From NCBI GenBank assembly GCA_030015575.1, contig JASDDO010000006.1:375184137-375248136 (forward strand): DNA of 64,000 nt. The letters are read 5' to 3'. Made by a program: the position numbers and the translations under genes. Numbering within the stretch: position 1 is the stretch's first letter; each line of letters begins with the position of its first letter. This stretch comes from Agapanthus africanus. Its lineage: Eukaryota > Streptophyta > Magnoliopsida > Asparagales > Amaryllidaceae. Under the pieces are notes generated by a model, which worked only from the letters and a program-made list of their open reading frames with translations, was not told the DNA's origin and made no database searches. Below are positions 45,388 to 58,882 of this stretch, one piece after another.

Positions 45388-48300
45388 GTGGACACGCCGG
45401 GGGCATCATGCTCATTTATAGAGGAAGCTCCATGGGAAGTTTTTCTTTCAGAAAAAACTAAGAGAATACTTAAAGATCTTCAAACATGTCCGGCAATCAG
45501 TTGGAAAAGCCCGCTGGAGCCAGAGATCATTGAGGGAATGCTGAAACCGCGCCCAACACCAAGAGTTGGTAGCAATGGGCAAAATACCCAGGCCCAGCCG
45601 TCAAAATCTTCAAAGAAAAAGAAGAAGACCAAGGAGCCCACGCATCCTGATGACAAGCGCACGGACCGGCAAAAGCATATTGACGCTCTAGAAGAATATA
45701 ACCAGAAGGCGCGAACCCCGGTCACACTCCAAGAGTTTCTCAACTATATCCTTGAGAGCGGAGATAATGACAATGACGATGGAAATGGCTTGTCAGAAAA
45801 ACCCGAGGATTATGTGACGAGTTGTCACATGATCTCTCATTCAGCAATAAATGACGAAGAAGCTCACTCGGCATCAAAAGATAATGTAAAGGAGCAGGGG
45901 GCAGGATCGGTGCCAAAATTCTTAGAACCGTCAAACGAGATGATTGACATGTTGCTGAGCGAAGCCCGTCAAAAGAGCAAAGCCGATCAAGAGCGTGAAA
46001 TGGCCATATTTGAAAGGTCCAGGCATCGGCGCCAAGTTGAAGAAGTCATGGTGGGGATGAGTCGCAAAGCGCTCCAACCAGATCGAAGTACGCCTGCTGC
46101 AGACAAAAACAGGCTTAAGACAAGGAAACGGTTCACTGAAGCCCTGTCAATGGGAATGAAGCTGCCTCCTTTCAAAGGAGATACTTCTGGCGGTATATAC
46201 CTTGACGAAGCGGGCATTCATCCAAGCTACTGCTTGTACCATCGGAAGGTTACACATCCCACTGAAGAATGCAATACCTTCAAGAAATGGTGGCAGGGAT
46301 ACGTTACTCACCGACAACGTTTCAAGCGGATGAAGCGCAAAACTCGTCGGGAGCAGAGAAATACGACAGATGAGCGCAAAAGAACTGCCGGCAACTGTCA
46401 CATGGTTGATACCAATAGATCTCAAGTTCTCACCTTCGGAAGCGATTCTGACGAAGAAATAGCCCTTGGCCCTCTCTTCAAAGAATCCACCTTAGGAAAA
46501 GAAGAAGAAATGAAGAACTGTGAGAATATTCAGCTGCTCAATCGTACGCTGCCCGAAAAGAATCTCGGACCTACAAACAAGGGATCGAACAAAAAAGATA
46601 AGGGGAAGGAAAAATTCTCTGAGGATATCGCCCTCGATGATCGAGTCGTCAAAGAATTTGCAGCCAAGGACCCACCTAAGAAAGACAGAGTGGATTACAA
46701 TGTCCTGGCGCACCTGAGGAAAATACCCTCGCAGCTAAGTGTGTTGGATGCCTTTCTCCTGTCTAAAGAGGCACGAGGTTCCCTGATCAGAGCATTACAA
46801 GAGCCCAAGCAGTTTCAAGCTTTCCTTGCCAAAGAAAAGATGAAGGACGAGCTGGAAGAAGTGCATACAGCTGACATCACTTTCGGTGATGAAGATCTCC
46901 TCCTCAGAATGTGCGAGCACAACCGTCCCCTGTATGTCACCGGGTACTGCCATGATATCAAGATAGGGAAGATCTTAGTTGAAAATGTATCTTCTGTCAA
47001 CCTCCTAAATGTGAGGGTGCTAATGGAAATCTGCATGAATGTTCAGCACCTCGTTCGGGATAAAATCACCATCTCCAGATTCGACTCCCAGTCATCGCGG
47101 ATGCTTGGGTCTGTAATACCGACGTTACGCTTTGGGCTGCTCGTCACTGACATCAAGTTTCATGTCATTGACGCCAGGTCCTGCTACAACGCATTGCTCG
47201 GCAAGCCTTGGTTACACAAGTACTACATTATCCCTTCTACACAACATCAGTGTATGAAGTATTTCAAAGATGGTCTCGAGTATAACGTGATGGGGGAACT
47301 GAACCCGTTCTCCGTAAATGAAGTCCGAAAGTACGAAGATGCAAAGTATTTCCTACCAGACTTTGAAGATACGGAAAAATGCCATAAACCAGAGAATAAG
47401 CAAAAATCTATCACCACTATTCCGGTCTTCGGGAGCGATACCGAGGAGGAGGAAGAGATAGTCTATTCGGGGACGCCCTAATGCAACAGGCCGGGACCAT
47501 CTACCCCTATCCTGGTCTTTGGCAGTAACTCTGAAGACGTGGTCAATGCAGCGTTCTCGATCCGTCCATCAATGCAGGTCCTCACTGGAGATGATCAGAG
47601 TTTGCAAATTTCCATGGTTCCACGGCAGCACTACAGAGAGCTTGATGCGCTTGAAACATATGGTGTGCAAGAGCTGCAGACATTCTACGTCCCTCCCAGG
47701 CGAAGAGATGAAAAGACAATCCTATTATATCGATCCATGGAAACTAAAGTCGAGAGAGAAGTCTGGCGTGGTGCCGAACCTTCACTTGACAGGCTCCAAC
47801 CAATCCGTCTGTCCAGATACTACGCAAAGGGATTAAAGAGGTTATTGAGATGCCAAGGCGTACCCTTTAAGCAAACCGCGCGACAGGCCCAATTCTACAA
47901 CAGGATCTGGAACGTGCCCGGAACTCAGCGAAAATTGCCCAACAGAAAAATGGAAACGATCGGGCTTGCATATGTCTAGTCCAAGAAACGGGAGCAGTTT
48001 CATGGCTGCCATGTCATAAAGTACCTTGATGAAGAAGATGATGTTTTTTTAAAAGACGCTGACGTTGAACTAGAACGAGGTCCTGCCATAAAAATGCCGA
48101 GTCCGTCGTTTGAAGAACAGATGGGCAAGCTAGTAAGGGAAGTGAGTCAAAAGGTTCGGAATGACCAGAGCCGCGAACTGGCCATTTACGAGAAGGCCAA
48201 GACGTAATACCTCCTTCAGCAGGCTACGGACGATGACAATGCCCTCCACCGTCAGCCCGCCATGCATTCCCAAGATAAGAAAAATGCCCGATGCGGAGGC

Positions 48301-48420
48301 AAAAAATAAGTTAAAGAACGGAAAACGTTTGACAGCGGCAAGACGGATCCAAAAGGCCACGCGATCGAGAAAAGGTCAGCCGGAATCCGTCTCTTATGAA
48401 AAAGATGGGTTGAGCATATT
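45388..48420 (+). pseudogene. pol: Element C zinc module 2, protease and linker (before element G)
   Basis: A 697-codon open segment (45388-47481) is followed in the same frame by 47539-47979 and shorter pieces. It holds the CLYHRKVTHPTEEC module (about 46220-46270) and the protease, whose active site reads ILVENVSSVN (46972-46998) where B has ILIDNGSSVN; the catalytic Asp and Gly are lost. The acidic linkers match B. Stops at 47479 (TAA), 47977 (TAG) and near 48205 (TAA) and a later frameshift break the rest. The piece ends in GCATATT, where element G inserted, and the frame resumes at 58883. Confidence 0.87.
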
Positions 48421-51150
48421 TGTAACATTTGGAATATTTAGAAATAAATTAAATTAATTAAATTAAAAATAAAAATGATAAATCACAAAACGGTTAAAAT
48501 CAAATATGTCAATCATCATAAGTTGTATATAGTACAATTTAAATTAGAATTTTTAAATGTAAATTAAATAAGTTATAAGGATTTTAATGATAAATTTAGC
48601 TTCATTTTAATAAAATGTGTGTTTTATAATAAGTTAAGTTGTGAGGGGCTAAATTGTAAAGTTTAAGTTTTTATGCAAATAGGATATTGTTGAGGGTATA
48701 AGTGGAAGTGAGTGGAAATTAATTTAGTTCAGAATTTATATTCAAATTAAAACTAAAATTAAAGATAAAGCTTAACCACCTCATGCTTGCATGCACACCT
48801 TCAACCTCCACCTCCTCCTTGCATGAAACACACACACTTCAACACTTGACACCACCTCCTTAACCCTATCCCTTCCTCCATTCATTTATAAAGCTCATTC
48901 TCAGTTCAAAACTGAGAATAAAACTCAAAGAAATTTAAAAAGAAAAGGAAATTTAAAAGAGAACAAGAAAGAACAAGAGGAAGAAGATGAAAGAGGAGCT
49001 TGTTCTTGAGTTTTGTTCATCATCAAGCTAGGAGGAGCTTATCAATCTTGGGGGGTTGTTCCTACAGCAAATTTTGGAGGGTAAAACTCTTAAACACAGT
49101 AGGTAAATTAGGCTCTGTAGATTAGTTAGTATAGATTGAACATGTCACATAATATCGTATTTTAGTTAAATTTAATGTCCGTTAAAATCTACTTTAATCT
49201 GGAAAATATTTAACTTAACTAAACAGAGTTAAAATGATGTAGGAAACAACTAGAACAAACCATAGAACCACGAACCCAAGGGGCCGGTTTTAGGCCGGCG
49301 GCCATATAGGAAAATCCGGCGTCGCCGGCCATGGAGAGAGCTTTGTCGGTTTGCTCTGTTGGGTATGCTCCAGTGTGTTATCTTGGTTATTTTGGTGTTG
49401 TTTAATTAAATTAGTTTCACAGTAGTTAAAATCTGGGAATATATATCGGAAAGGGTAATTCAAAACACTATATACGATACGACTAAAACACGTCGCGTTT
49501 TTTATTCTGTAACAGTACAGATTAAGGTTAAAATTCAGCAAGATTAAGTGTTTAATAACTTGATATAATCAAATAGTATGTAACTTGTAAGTGGGAAATG
49601 GTGTTTTTCATTTCCGTCGTATCGGAATAGCTGTTTTTCTTATATAAGTTAAAATTGTAAAATTTAGATACGGATACGAGAATTTCAGAAGCAGCGAGGA
49701 AAGGGAAAGGATTAGCAATTCCAGAGTGGATTCGACCTTTCCGGTGAGTAGACTAAATATCTACCGGGGAATTTTGTAAAGATGGCGAGTTTCGCCCGTA
49801 GTTTTACTTAACTTAATACTTTATATCGTTATGCCAAATTGATAATATGCATTCATCATATACACATATAAATTGCTTAGTTGTTAGAACACTTCATAAT
49901 TATCGACGAGTCATGCCACGTGCATGTCTTATATGCTACGCACACCTCGTCGATATTGCTATGTCACTTTACACTTAAACATCATATTTGTTAACATAAA
50001 TTTATATCATATGTCACATATCATTAATAGTAGTAAATTGCATCGTTTACATCATGCTGCTATATGCGTTTTCTGTGTTATATATGAGGTAAATGCAGAA
50101 TTGAGGATTTATGGTTTTGAGTTTTGAACACTATTTCATAAATCCAGAGTTTTTATGATTGAGGTGTCATGTCCATCATGAGATGTTTTCTGTTTTGGTT
50201 TTATTCCGGACCGAGTGGGGGAGATATACGGTCGCGGATTGTACGTTATCCATACTGAGTGGGGGAGATATACAGTTGGATACATGGTGGACCCGGTCGA
50301 GACCGAGGGGCAGGATAGCCGTATTGAGACGGGGGAGCCTAGCGAGGTTACTCGATACCGGAGTTAGTGATAAATATACGGCGTATATCTAGATGATAAC
50401 GACCGGTATTATTGATTCAGGATCATTAGGGGAATGATGTCTATAAGAATGGAAGTTTTGTGTCGTTGATGGACACTGAGAAATGATTTTATTGAGTTGT
50501 GATTTCCGAAGTATCATGAGATTTATTGTTGAACTTCGCATATACTCATACCTCATTTGGATTCATATTTCAGTAGTATGATTGTCATATTTACTTTATT
50601 CACCGTCATATGTTAGTCATATTCACTGAGTTGGCAACTCACCCCCGTCGTGCCACAGTTCCTTGCAGGGATAGAGTTGACGGATAGCTGCGAGGCAGAG
50701 CTACTTTTGCAGTTGTATTTCATCTTTTGATAAGTAGGTTACATGTGTAGTAACCTTCCTTTTTGATATAGTATTTTGTATCTAGAAAGTCTCCATCAAA
50801 TCTGTATTTTGACTTAGAATGAGAGATTATATATATATGGACAGTTGAGATCTATTGGTCAGTATCATAGTTTCCTTCTTTATGAGATTCATAGTGATGT
50901 TCTATATGTTTATATTCATGTTCATTGTTAATATTGTTGATTCCAACTAGGAATACAACTAAAATTAACCCTTATTATTTGTTTAATAAATTAACTTCAT
51001 AAATTGGGATTTTTACTTAAAAACTAAATTTTCATAAATAATTCCGCAATACGGTATTTTGATCTTGGTTTTCGGCTTACTTGGACTTGTGCATATCTTT
51101 AGATATGATACAATCTAAGTGCCGGTCACATCCAAACTTGGGTCGTGACA
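48421..51150 (+). repeat. Element G 5' LTR
   Basis: 2730 bp. TATAAAG at 48887-48893 is the likely TATA box. Just after it, TTCTCAGTT and AACTGAGAA form a 9-bp perfect hairpin around 48897-48918. GAGTGGGGGAGATATAC occurs twice near 50210-50275. Confidence 0.95.
48887..48893 (+). promoter_or_regulatory. TATA box of element G
   Basis: TTTATAAAGC lies in an otherwise C/T-rich stretch about 470 bp into the LTR. The same sequence is in the 3' LTR near 56616. Confidence 0.6.
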
Positions 51151-51154
51151 AAGT

Positions 51155-51166
51155 TGGTATCAGAGC
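51155..51166 (+). other. Primer binding site of element G (initiator tRNA-Met type)
   Basis: TGGTATCAGAGC starts four bases after the LTR end and matches the site common in chromoviruses. Confidence 0.9.
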
Positions 51167-51428
51167 TTAGGAGTAACCTTACGGAATTAAATAAGGGATT
51201 TCAAGAGGTTGATGTGAGTTCGAGAGTTAGGATGACATTTGGTTTGATGGAGTAGGTGAATTAGGATGAATGCAGTACCGTACGTATGTTCCGCGGCATA
51301 TTTACGTTATCGTATTCAGCCTAACTAACCTTAGGATGTTTATCTTGATCTATTCTTCCGTTGATTCTCCGTTATTGATTGCTTCCATTCCTACACCTTA
51401 TCAACTCTCGTTTCTTGTTCCAGTTGCT

Positions 51429-54400
51429 ATGGCTACGCGGGCTAGGCGAGCCGCAGCCAGAAATGCAGCTAGGGCGAGTCCGCCTGTGACGACGACTGGT
51501 ACACCGGATGTTCCGGCGGTGCATGAGCATGTTGATCCTTCTCCTCCAGATCGCATGACTAGGATTGAGGAGGGTATGTTGGGATTACAGCGAGTGGTAG
51601 GACAGTTAGCTGTGACCACTCGAGTACTGAGACCAGATCCAGCACCGACCGTAGCGGAGTCCGAGGTACAGCCTACACAGACGGTGGCGCTAGTAGATAC
51701 GAGAGTGATGGAGGTATCACTTGCAGAGTTTATGCGATTGAGACCCCCGGTATTTACAGGGACCGATGTGGCGGAAGATCCTCAGTCTTTTCTTGATAGG
51801 ATGGCGAGGATTGGCAGATCATTGCAATGTTCTGATGCGAGGTCAGTTGAGCTGACTAGTTTTCGTTTGGAGGGACTTGCACAGGAGTGGTGTGAGTCGA
51901 TGGAAAGAGGGCGAGCTACGAATCTTCCTTCGATGACGTGGACCGAGTTTTCTACAGTCTTTCTTGCCTGATTTCTTCCCCAGAGTGTGAGGGACGCTAG
52001 AGCTAGCAATTTCGAAGCATTGAGGAAATCAGCAAGTATGTCAGTAGCAGATTATGACTTACGATTCACCCAGTTGTCGCGATATGCCCCATACTTAGTA
52101 CCTACGGAGGAGCTTCGGGTGAAGAGGTTCCTAAGGAGTTTGGACACACGGTTGTATCTGGCGATAGGCTCCTAGCATTTTGATACGTATGCACAGGCCA
52201 TGGATGCGGCGATTCGAGTAGAGGAACGTTTGACCGAGTCAGTGGTCGTTCCGGAGCCAAAGAGGAGTAGGCCGATCGTGCCGACGAATAGACAGTTTGG
52301 CAGAGGTAGAGGGTCATATCCAGGCAGATATACTCCAGGCCGCAGTGTCGGACGAGGTTGGACACCGGGCCAGATGTTCAGTTCTTATCCTGATGATCAG
52401 AGATCACCATCTACCTGTTTTAGTTGTGGACTTCCCGGACACTTTGCGCGGGATTGTAGATCTCAGGGAGGGACCGTTGCTCCACAGGTTGCTTTACCCC
52501 TTCCACCTCCTACACCGATGGCTTTACTTCCTCCCTCAGTTGGCGCTACACGCCAGGCAGTTGCACCACGAGGTCGAGGCTTTGCAGGACGTGCTCAAAG
52601 AGGTCGAGGAGATAGAGGTAGAGGACGACAGAATGCGGGCAGGGGCCAGGCATGGGTATTTGCGCTGACTCCACAGGATGCCCAGGCATCAAATGCAGTC
52701 GTGACAGGTACTCTTACAGTATGCTCATTAGAGGCACATGTTTTATTTGATCCCGGTTCTACACATTCTTATGTATCTTCACGATTCGCACTTTTGTTGG
52801 GGAAAGAGTCGTCATTATTAGAGTTATCTTTGGTAGTGATTACTCCGGTTGGAGACTCTTTTATAGCTCGGCATGTATTCAGATCGTGTTCGGTGCGCAT
52901 TGGTGATAGAGATTCGCTAGTTGATCTGATTCTCCTTGACATGTTAGATTTTGACATACTTCTTGGTATGGATTGGTTAGCCGCTTGTCATGCCTATGTA
53001 GATTGTCGAGGAAAAGCGGTTAGATTTTGTTTTCCAGGTGAACCGGTGTTTGTTGTGCAGGGGGATTGCAAGTTAATCCCTGTCAATATGATTTCTGCTC
53101 CTTGTGCGGGGCGGCTCTTGAAGAAGGGTGGTCATGGGTTCTTGGCTTTCGTTCAGGACTTAGGGGTCGTTGAAGTTCCATTGGACCAGATTCCGATCGC
53201 GCGAGAATTTCCTGAGGTATTTCCTGCTGAGTTACCAGGATTGCCACCAAATCGCGATATCGAATTTTGTATCGACTTGATTCCGGGTGCAGGGCCTATT
53301 TCTATACCACCCTATCGAATGTCACCGACGGAATTGAAGGAACTCAAAGGCCAGTTGCAAGAGTTGTTAGATAGAGGACTTGTTCGTCCCAGTGTTTCAC
53401 CATGGGGAGCTCCTGTCTTATTTGTAAAGAAGAAGGACGGTAGTATGAGAATGTGCATTGACTACCGACAGCTGAATCGCGTCACTGTGCGAAACAGGTA
53501 TCCATTACCACGTATAGATGACTTGTTCGATCAGTTGCAAGGAGCTGGGTTTTTCTCGAAGATTGACTTGAGGTCAGGGTATCATCAGTTGAGGGTTCGG
53601 AAGGACGATATTCCGAAGACGGCGTTTCGTACGAGATATGGGCATTATGAATTTTTGGTGATGTCGTTCGGACTCACCAACGCCCCAGCATCGTTTATGG
53701 ATATGATGAACCGTATCTTTAGACCATTTATCGATCGGTTTATTATAGTATTCATAGATGATATTCTTGTTTATTCTCGGAGTCAGACGGAGCACGAGCA
53801 ACATTTACGTATCACATTGCAAACCTTGAAGGAGCATCAGCTGTATGCAAAATTTTCTAAGTGTGCATTTTGGCTCGATAGTGTGGAGTTCTTGGGTCAC
53901 ATAGTTACGAGAGAAGGTATATGTGTGGACCCAAAGAAAATTGAAGCGGTACAACACTGGCCCAGGCCTATGTCAGTTACGGAGGTTCGGAGTTTCTTAG
54001 GTCTGGCAGGTTATTACAGACGCTTCGTACAGGATTTTTCACGGATAGCGACACCTTAAACAGGATTGACTAGGAAGGAAGTTCCATTTCAATGGACAGA
54101 CGCGTGTGAGAAGAGTTTCCAACAGTTGAAGACGCATTTGACGACTGCACCTGTATTATCTTTACCTTCCGGGTCAGGGGGTTTCGTCGTATATTGCGAT
54201 GCTTCTAGAGTGGGACTAGGCTGTGTGTTGATGCAACACGGCAGAGTTATAGCTTATGCTTCTCGACAGTTGAAGAGGCATGAACAAAATTACCCCACTC
54301 ATGATCTAGAGATGGCTGCGGTAGTATTCGCATTGAAGATTTGGAGACATTACTTGTATGGAGAATCGTGTCAAATCTTCACATATCATAAAAGCTTAAA

Positions 54401-56171
54401 GTATATCTTTCAGCAGAAAGATCTGAACCTCAGGCAGCGTAGATGGATGGAACTGGTGAAAGATTACGATTGTGAGATCTTGTACCATCCAGGCAAGGCG
54501 AATGTTGTAGCAGATGCCTTGAGTCGGAGGCCTGGAAGTAATTTATCTCATTTGAGCATTTTGCAGAGACAGTCTTCTACAGACTGGCAGATCTTATGTG
54601 ATAGTCGTATACAGTTTGAATTCTCGTCAGCAGGAGGCCAGCTAGCACATGTTCGCACCAGACCTCAGTTATTAGATCGCATTCGAGAGGCGCAGCCTAC
54701 AGATACTCGTATGATGGAGATTATGGATCAGGTTAGGCAGGGCAGGGAGACGGAGTTCGTGATTGATGATCATGGAGTATTACGTTTTAGGACTCGTCTC
54801 TGTATGCCAGATTCTGACGGATTGAGGCGTGAGATTTTGGAGGATGCCCACAGATCAGCATACAGTATTCATCCTGGTTCCACCAAAATGTATCGTGATT
54901 TGAAAGATATTTATTGGTGGGAAGGAATGAAGAAGGATGTTACAGATTATGTTTCACGATGCTTGACTTGTCAGCAAGTCAAAGCAGAACACCAGAGGCC
55001 AGCCGGGGAGCTGCAACCCTTACCCATTCCAGAGTGGAAATGGGAACAGATTTCCATAGATTTCGTGGTGGGTCTACCCAGGACTAGCAGAGAGTATGAT
55101 TCCATTTGGGTGATTACAGATAGATTGACAAAGGCCGCTCATTTTCTTCCAGTGAAGACGACGTATGGATTTGCTCAGTATGCACAGGTTTATATCGATG
55201 AGATTGTACGTCTACATGGAGTGCCGACATGCATAGTATCAGATCGAGGTACCCAGTTCACTAGCAGGCTATGGCAGAAACTTCAGGACGCTCTTGGTAC
55301 ACGACTGAGTTTTAGTACAGCTTTCCACCCACAGACAGACGGTCAGTCGGAGCGGACCATTCAGATACTAGAGGATATGCTTCGGGCTTGTAGCCTAGAT
55401 TTCGGTGGTAGTTGGGATCGTCACCTACCTTTGGTAGAATTCTCGTACAACAACAGTTTTCAAGAGACGATCCAGATGGCACCCTTTGAAGCTTTGTATG
55501 GAAGGAAATGTTGATCACCCGTTTGCTGGACGGAACTTAGCGAGAGTGGCATTTTAGGACCGCAAATAGTACAGGAAACTACAGAGAAGATTCAATTGAT
55601 ACGAGATAGAATGAAAGCGGCTCAATGTAGACAGAAGTCATACGCAGATCGACGACGACGTAAACTCGAGTTTGATGTGGGAAATCATGTGTTCCTTCGA
55701 GTATCTCCAATGAAAGGTGTGATGCGCTTCGGGAAGAAAGGGAAGCTCAGCCCCAGATATGTTGGACCTTACGAGATCTTAGAGAGGGTGGGCGCTGTAG
55801 CTTATCGGTTAGCACTTCCACCTAATTTTCCCGACGTGCATCCGGTGTTTCACGTTTCGATGTTTCGCAGATATCTTCACGATCCATCTCACGCGATCCA
55901 ACATCAGACCTTACAGCTTGAGCCAGATTTATCCTACACAGTGCAGCCAGTCGCTATTCTTGACAGGCAGGCAAAGCAACTACGATCAAGGATACTTCCA
56001 TCTGTAAAGGTTCTCTGGCAAGGAAAGAATCGCAAGGAGGTTACTTGGGAGACGGAGGACGCAATGCGAAAGAAATTTCCACATCTTTTCGTAGGTATGT
56101 CTAGTAATTATTTTAAATTCGGGGACCGAATTTTCTTAAGAGGGGAATATTGTAACATTTGGAATATTTAG
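51429..56171 (+). pseudogene. gag-pol: Element G Gag-Pol with four in-frame stops
   Basis: All open segments share one frame, from ATG 51429 to a stop at 56169-56171, which lies 21 bases inside the 3' LTR. Stops are TGA 51969-51971, TAG 52173-52175, TAA 54057-54059 and TGA 55512-55514; there is no frameshift. Domains: Gag, CX2CX4HX4C knuckle [14 protein letters not shown] (about 52416-52457), protease with FDPGSTHSY in place of the usual D-S/T-G-A core, reverse transcriptase with FIDD (53751-53762), RNase H whose TDHKSL motif reads TYHKSL, integrase with HHCC and triad in SIDFVVG, SDRGTQF and GQSERTI, then a chromodomain (about 55940-56095, LWQGKNRKEVTWE). The chromodomain would direct insertion to marked chromatin. 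Confidence 0.93.
56137..56150 (+). other. Polypurine tract of element G
   Basis: TTAAGAGGGGAATAT directly precedes the 3' LTR start TGTAAC. Confidence 0.75.
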
Positions 56172-58877
56172 AAATAAATTAAATTAATTAAATTAAAAAT
56201 AAAAATGATAAATCACAAAACGGTTAAAATCAAATATGTCAATCATCATAAGTTGTATATAGTACAATTTAAATTAGAATTTTTAAATGTAAATTAAATA
56301 AGTTATAAGGGTTTTAATGATAAATTTAGCTTCATTTTAATAAAATGTGTGTTTTATAATAAGTTAAGTTGTGAGGGGTTAAATTGTAAAGTTTAAGTTT
56401 TTATGCAAATAGGATATTGTTGAGGGTATAAGTGGAAGTGAGTGGAAATTAATTTAGTTCAGAATTTATATTCAAATTAAAACTAAAATTAAAGATAAAG
56501 CTTAACCACCTCATGCTTGCATGCACACCTTCAACCTCCACCTCCTCCTTGCATGAAACACCACGCTTCAACACTTGACACCACCTCCTTAACCCTATCC
56601 CTTCCTCCATTCATTTATAAAGCTCATTCTCAGTTCAAAACTGAGAATAAAACTCAAAGAAATTTAAAAAGAAAAGGAAATTTAAAAGAGAACAAGAAAG
56701 AACAAGAGGAAGAAGATGAAAGAGGAGCTTGTTCTTGAGTTTTGTTCATCATCAAGCTAGGAGGAGCTTATCAATCTTGGGGGGTTATTCCTACAGCAAA
56801 TTTTGGAGGGTAAAACTCTTAAACACAGTAGGTAAATTAGTCTGTAGATTAGTTAGTATAGATTGAACATGTCACATAATATCGTATTTTAGTTAAATTT
56901 AATGTCTGTTAAAATCTGCTTTAATCTGGAAAATATTTAACTTAACTAAACAGAGTTAAAATGATGTAGGAAACAACTAGAACAAACCATAGAACCACGA
57001 ACCCAAGGGGCCGGTTTTGGGCCGGCGGCCAAATAGGAAAATCCGGCGTCGCCGGCCATGGAGAGAGCTTTGTGGGTTTGCTCTGTTGGGTATGCTCCAG
57101 TGTGTTATCTTGGTTATTTTGGTGTTGTTTCATTAAATTAGTGTCACAGTAGTTAAAATCTGGGAATATATATCGGAAAGGGTAATTCAAAACACTATAT
57201 ACGATACGACTAAAACACGTCGCGTTTTATATTCTGTAACAGTACAGATTAAGGTTAAAATTCAGCAAGATTAAGTGTTTAATAACTTGATATAATCAAA
57301 TAGTATGTAACTTGTAAGTGGGAAAGGGTGTTTTTCATTTCCGTCGTATCGGAATAGCTGTTTTTCTTATATAAGTTAAAATTGTAAAATTTAGATACGG
57401 ATACGAGAATTTCAGAAGCAGCGAGGAAAGGGAAAGGATTAGCAATTCCAGAGTAGATTCGACCTTTCCGGTGAGTAGACTAAACATCTACCGGGGAATT
57501 TTGTAAAGATGGCGAGTTTCGCCCGTAGTTTTACTTAACTTAATACTTTATATCGTTATGCCAAATTGATAATATGCATTCATCATATACACATATAAAT
57601 TGCTTAGTTGTTAGAACACTTCATAATTATCGACGAGTCATGCCACGTGCATGTCTTATATGCTACACACACCTCGTCGATATTGCTATGTCACTTTACA
57701 CTTAAACATCATATTTGTTAACATAAATTTATATCGTATGTCACATATCATTAATAGTAGTAAATTGCATCGTTTACATCATGCTGCTATATGCGTTTTC
57801 TGTATTATATATGAGGTAAATGCATAATTGAGGATTTATGGTTTTGAGTTTTGAACACTATTTCATAAATCCAGAGTTTTTATGATTGAGGTGTCATGTC
57901 CACCATTAGATGTTTTCTGTTTTGGTTTTATTCCTGACCGAGTGGGGGAGATATACGGTCGCGGATTGTACGTTATCCATACTGAGTGGGGGAGATATAC
58001 AGTTGGATACATGGTGGACCCGGTCGAGACCGAGGGGCAGGATAGCCGTATTGAGACGGGGGAGCCTAGCGAGGTTACTCGATACCGGAGTTAGTGATAA
58101 ATATACGGCGTATATCTAGATGATAACGACCGGTATTATTGATTCAGGATCATTAGGGGAATGATGCCTATAAGAATGGAAGTTTTGTGTCGTTGATGGA
58201 CACTGAGAAATGATTTTATTGAGTTGTGATTTCCGAAGTATCATGAGATTTATTGTTGAACTTCGCATATACTCATACCTCATTTGGATTCATATTTCAG
58301 TAGTATGATTGTCATATTTACTTTATTCACCGTCATATGTTAGTCATATTCACTGAGTTGGCAACTCACCCCCGTTGTGCCACAGTTCCTTACAGGGATA
58401 GAGTTGACGGATAGCTGCGAGGCAGAGCTACTTTTGCAGTTGTATTTCATCTTTTGATAGGTAGGTTACATGTGTAGTAACCTTCCTTTTTGATATAGTA
58501 TTTTGTATCTAGAAAGTCTCCATCAAACCTGTATTTTGACTTAGAATGAGAGATTATATATATATGGACAGTTGAGATCTGTTGGTCAGTATCATAGTTT
58601 CCTTCTTTATGAGATTCATAGTGATGTTCTATATGTTTATATTCATGTTCATTGTTAATATTGTTGATTCCAACTAGGATTCCAACTAAAATTAACCCTT
58701 ATTATTTGTTTAATAAATTAACTTCATAAATTGGGATTTTTACTTAAAAACTAAATTTTCATAAATAATTCCGCAATACGGTATTTTGATCTTGTTTTTC
58801 GGCTTACTTGGACTTGTGCATATCTTTAGATATGATACAATCTAAGTGCCGGTCACATCCAAACTTGGGTCGTGACA
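56151..58877 (+). repeat. Element G 3' LTR
   Basis: 2727 bp, the partner of 48421-51150, with about 30 visible substitutions or small indels, for example near 56312, 56562 and 56842. ATATT follows at 58878-58882, and then element C resumes. Confidence 0.95.
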
Positions 58878-58882
58878 ATATT

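Larger units (their letters stand above)
48421..58877 (+). mobile_element. Element G: chromovirus (Tekay/Del-like) Ty3/gypsy retrotransposon
   Basis: LTRs of 2730 and 2727 bp (48421-51150 and 56151-58877) start TGTAACATTT and end CGTGACA, flanked by ATATT (48416-48420 and 58878-58882). A TGGTATCAGAGC primer site follows the left LTR and a purine tract precedes the right one. Gag-Pol is one frame ending in a chromodomain, which defines chromoviruses. The long LTRs and pol motifs suggest the Tekay/Del clade. About 30 differences between the LTRs by eye suggest an intermediate age. Four nonsense codons make it non-autonomous. Confidence 0.93.
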
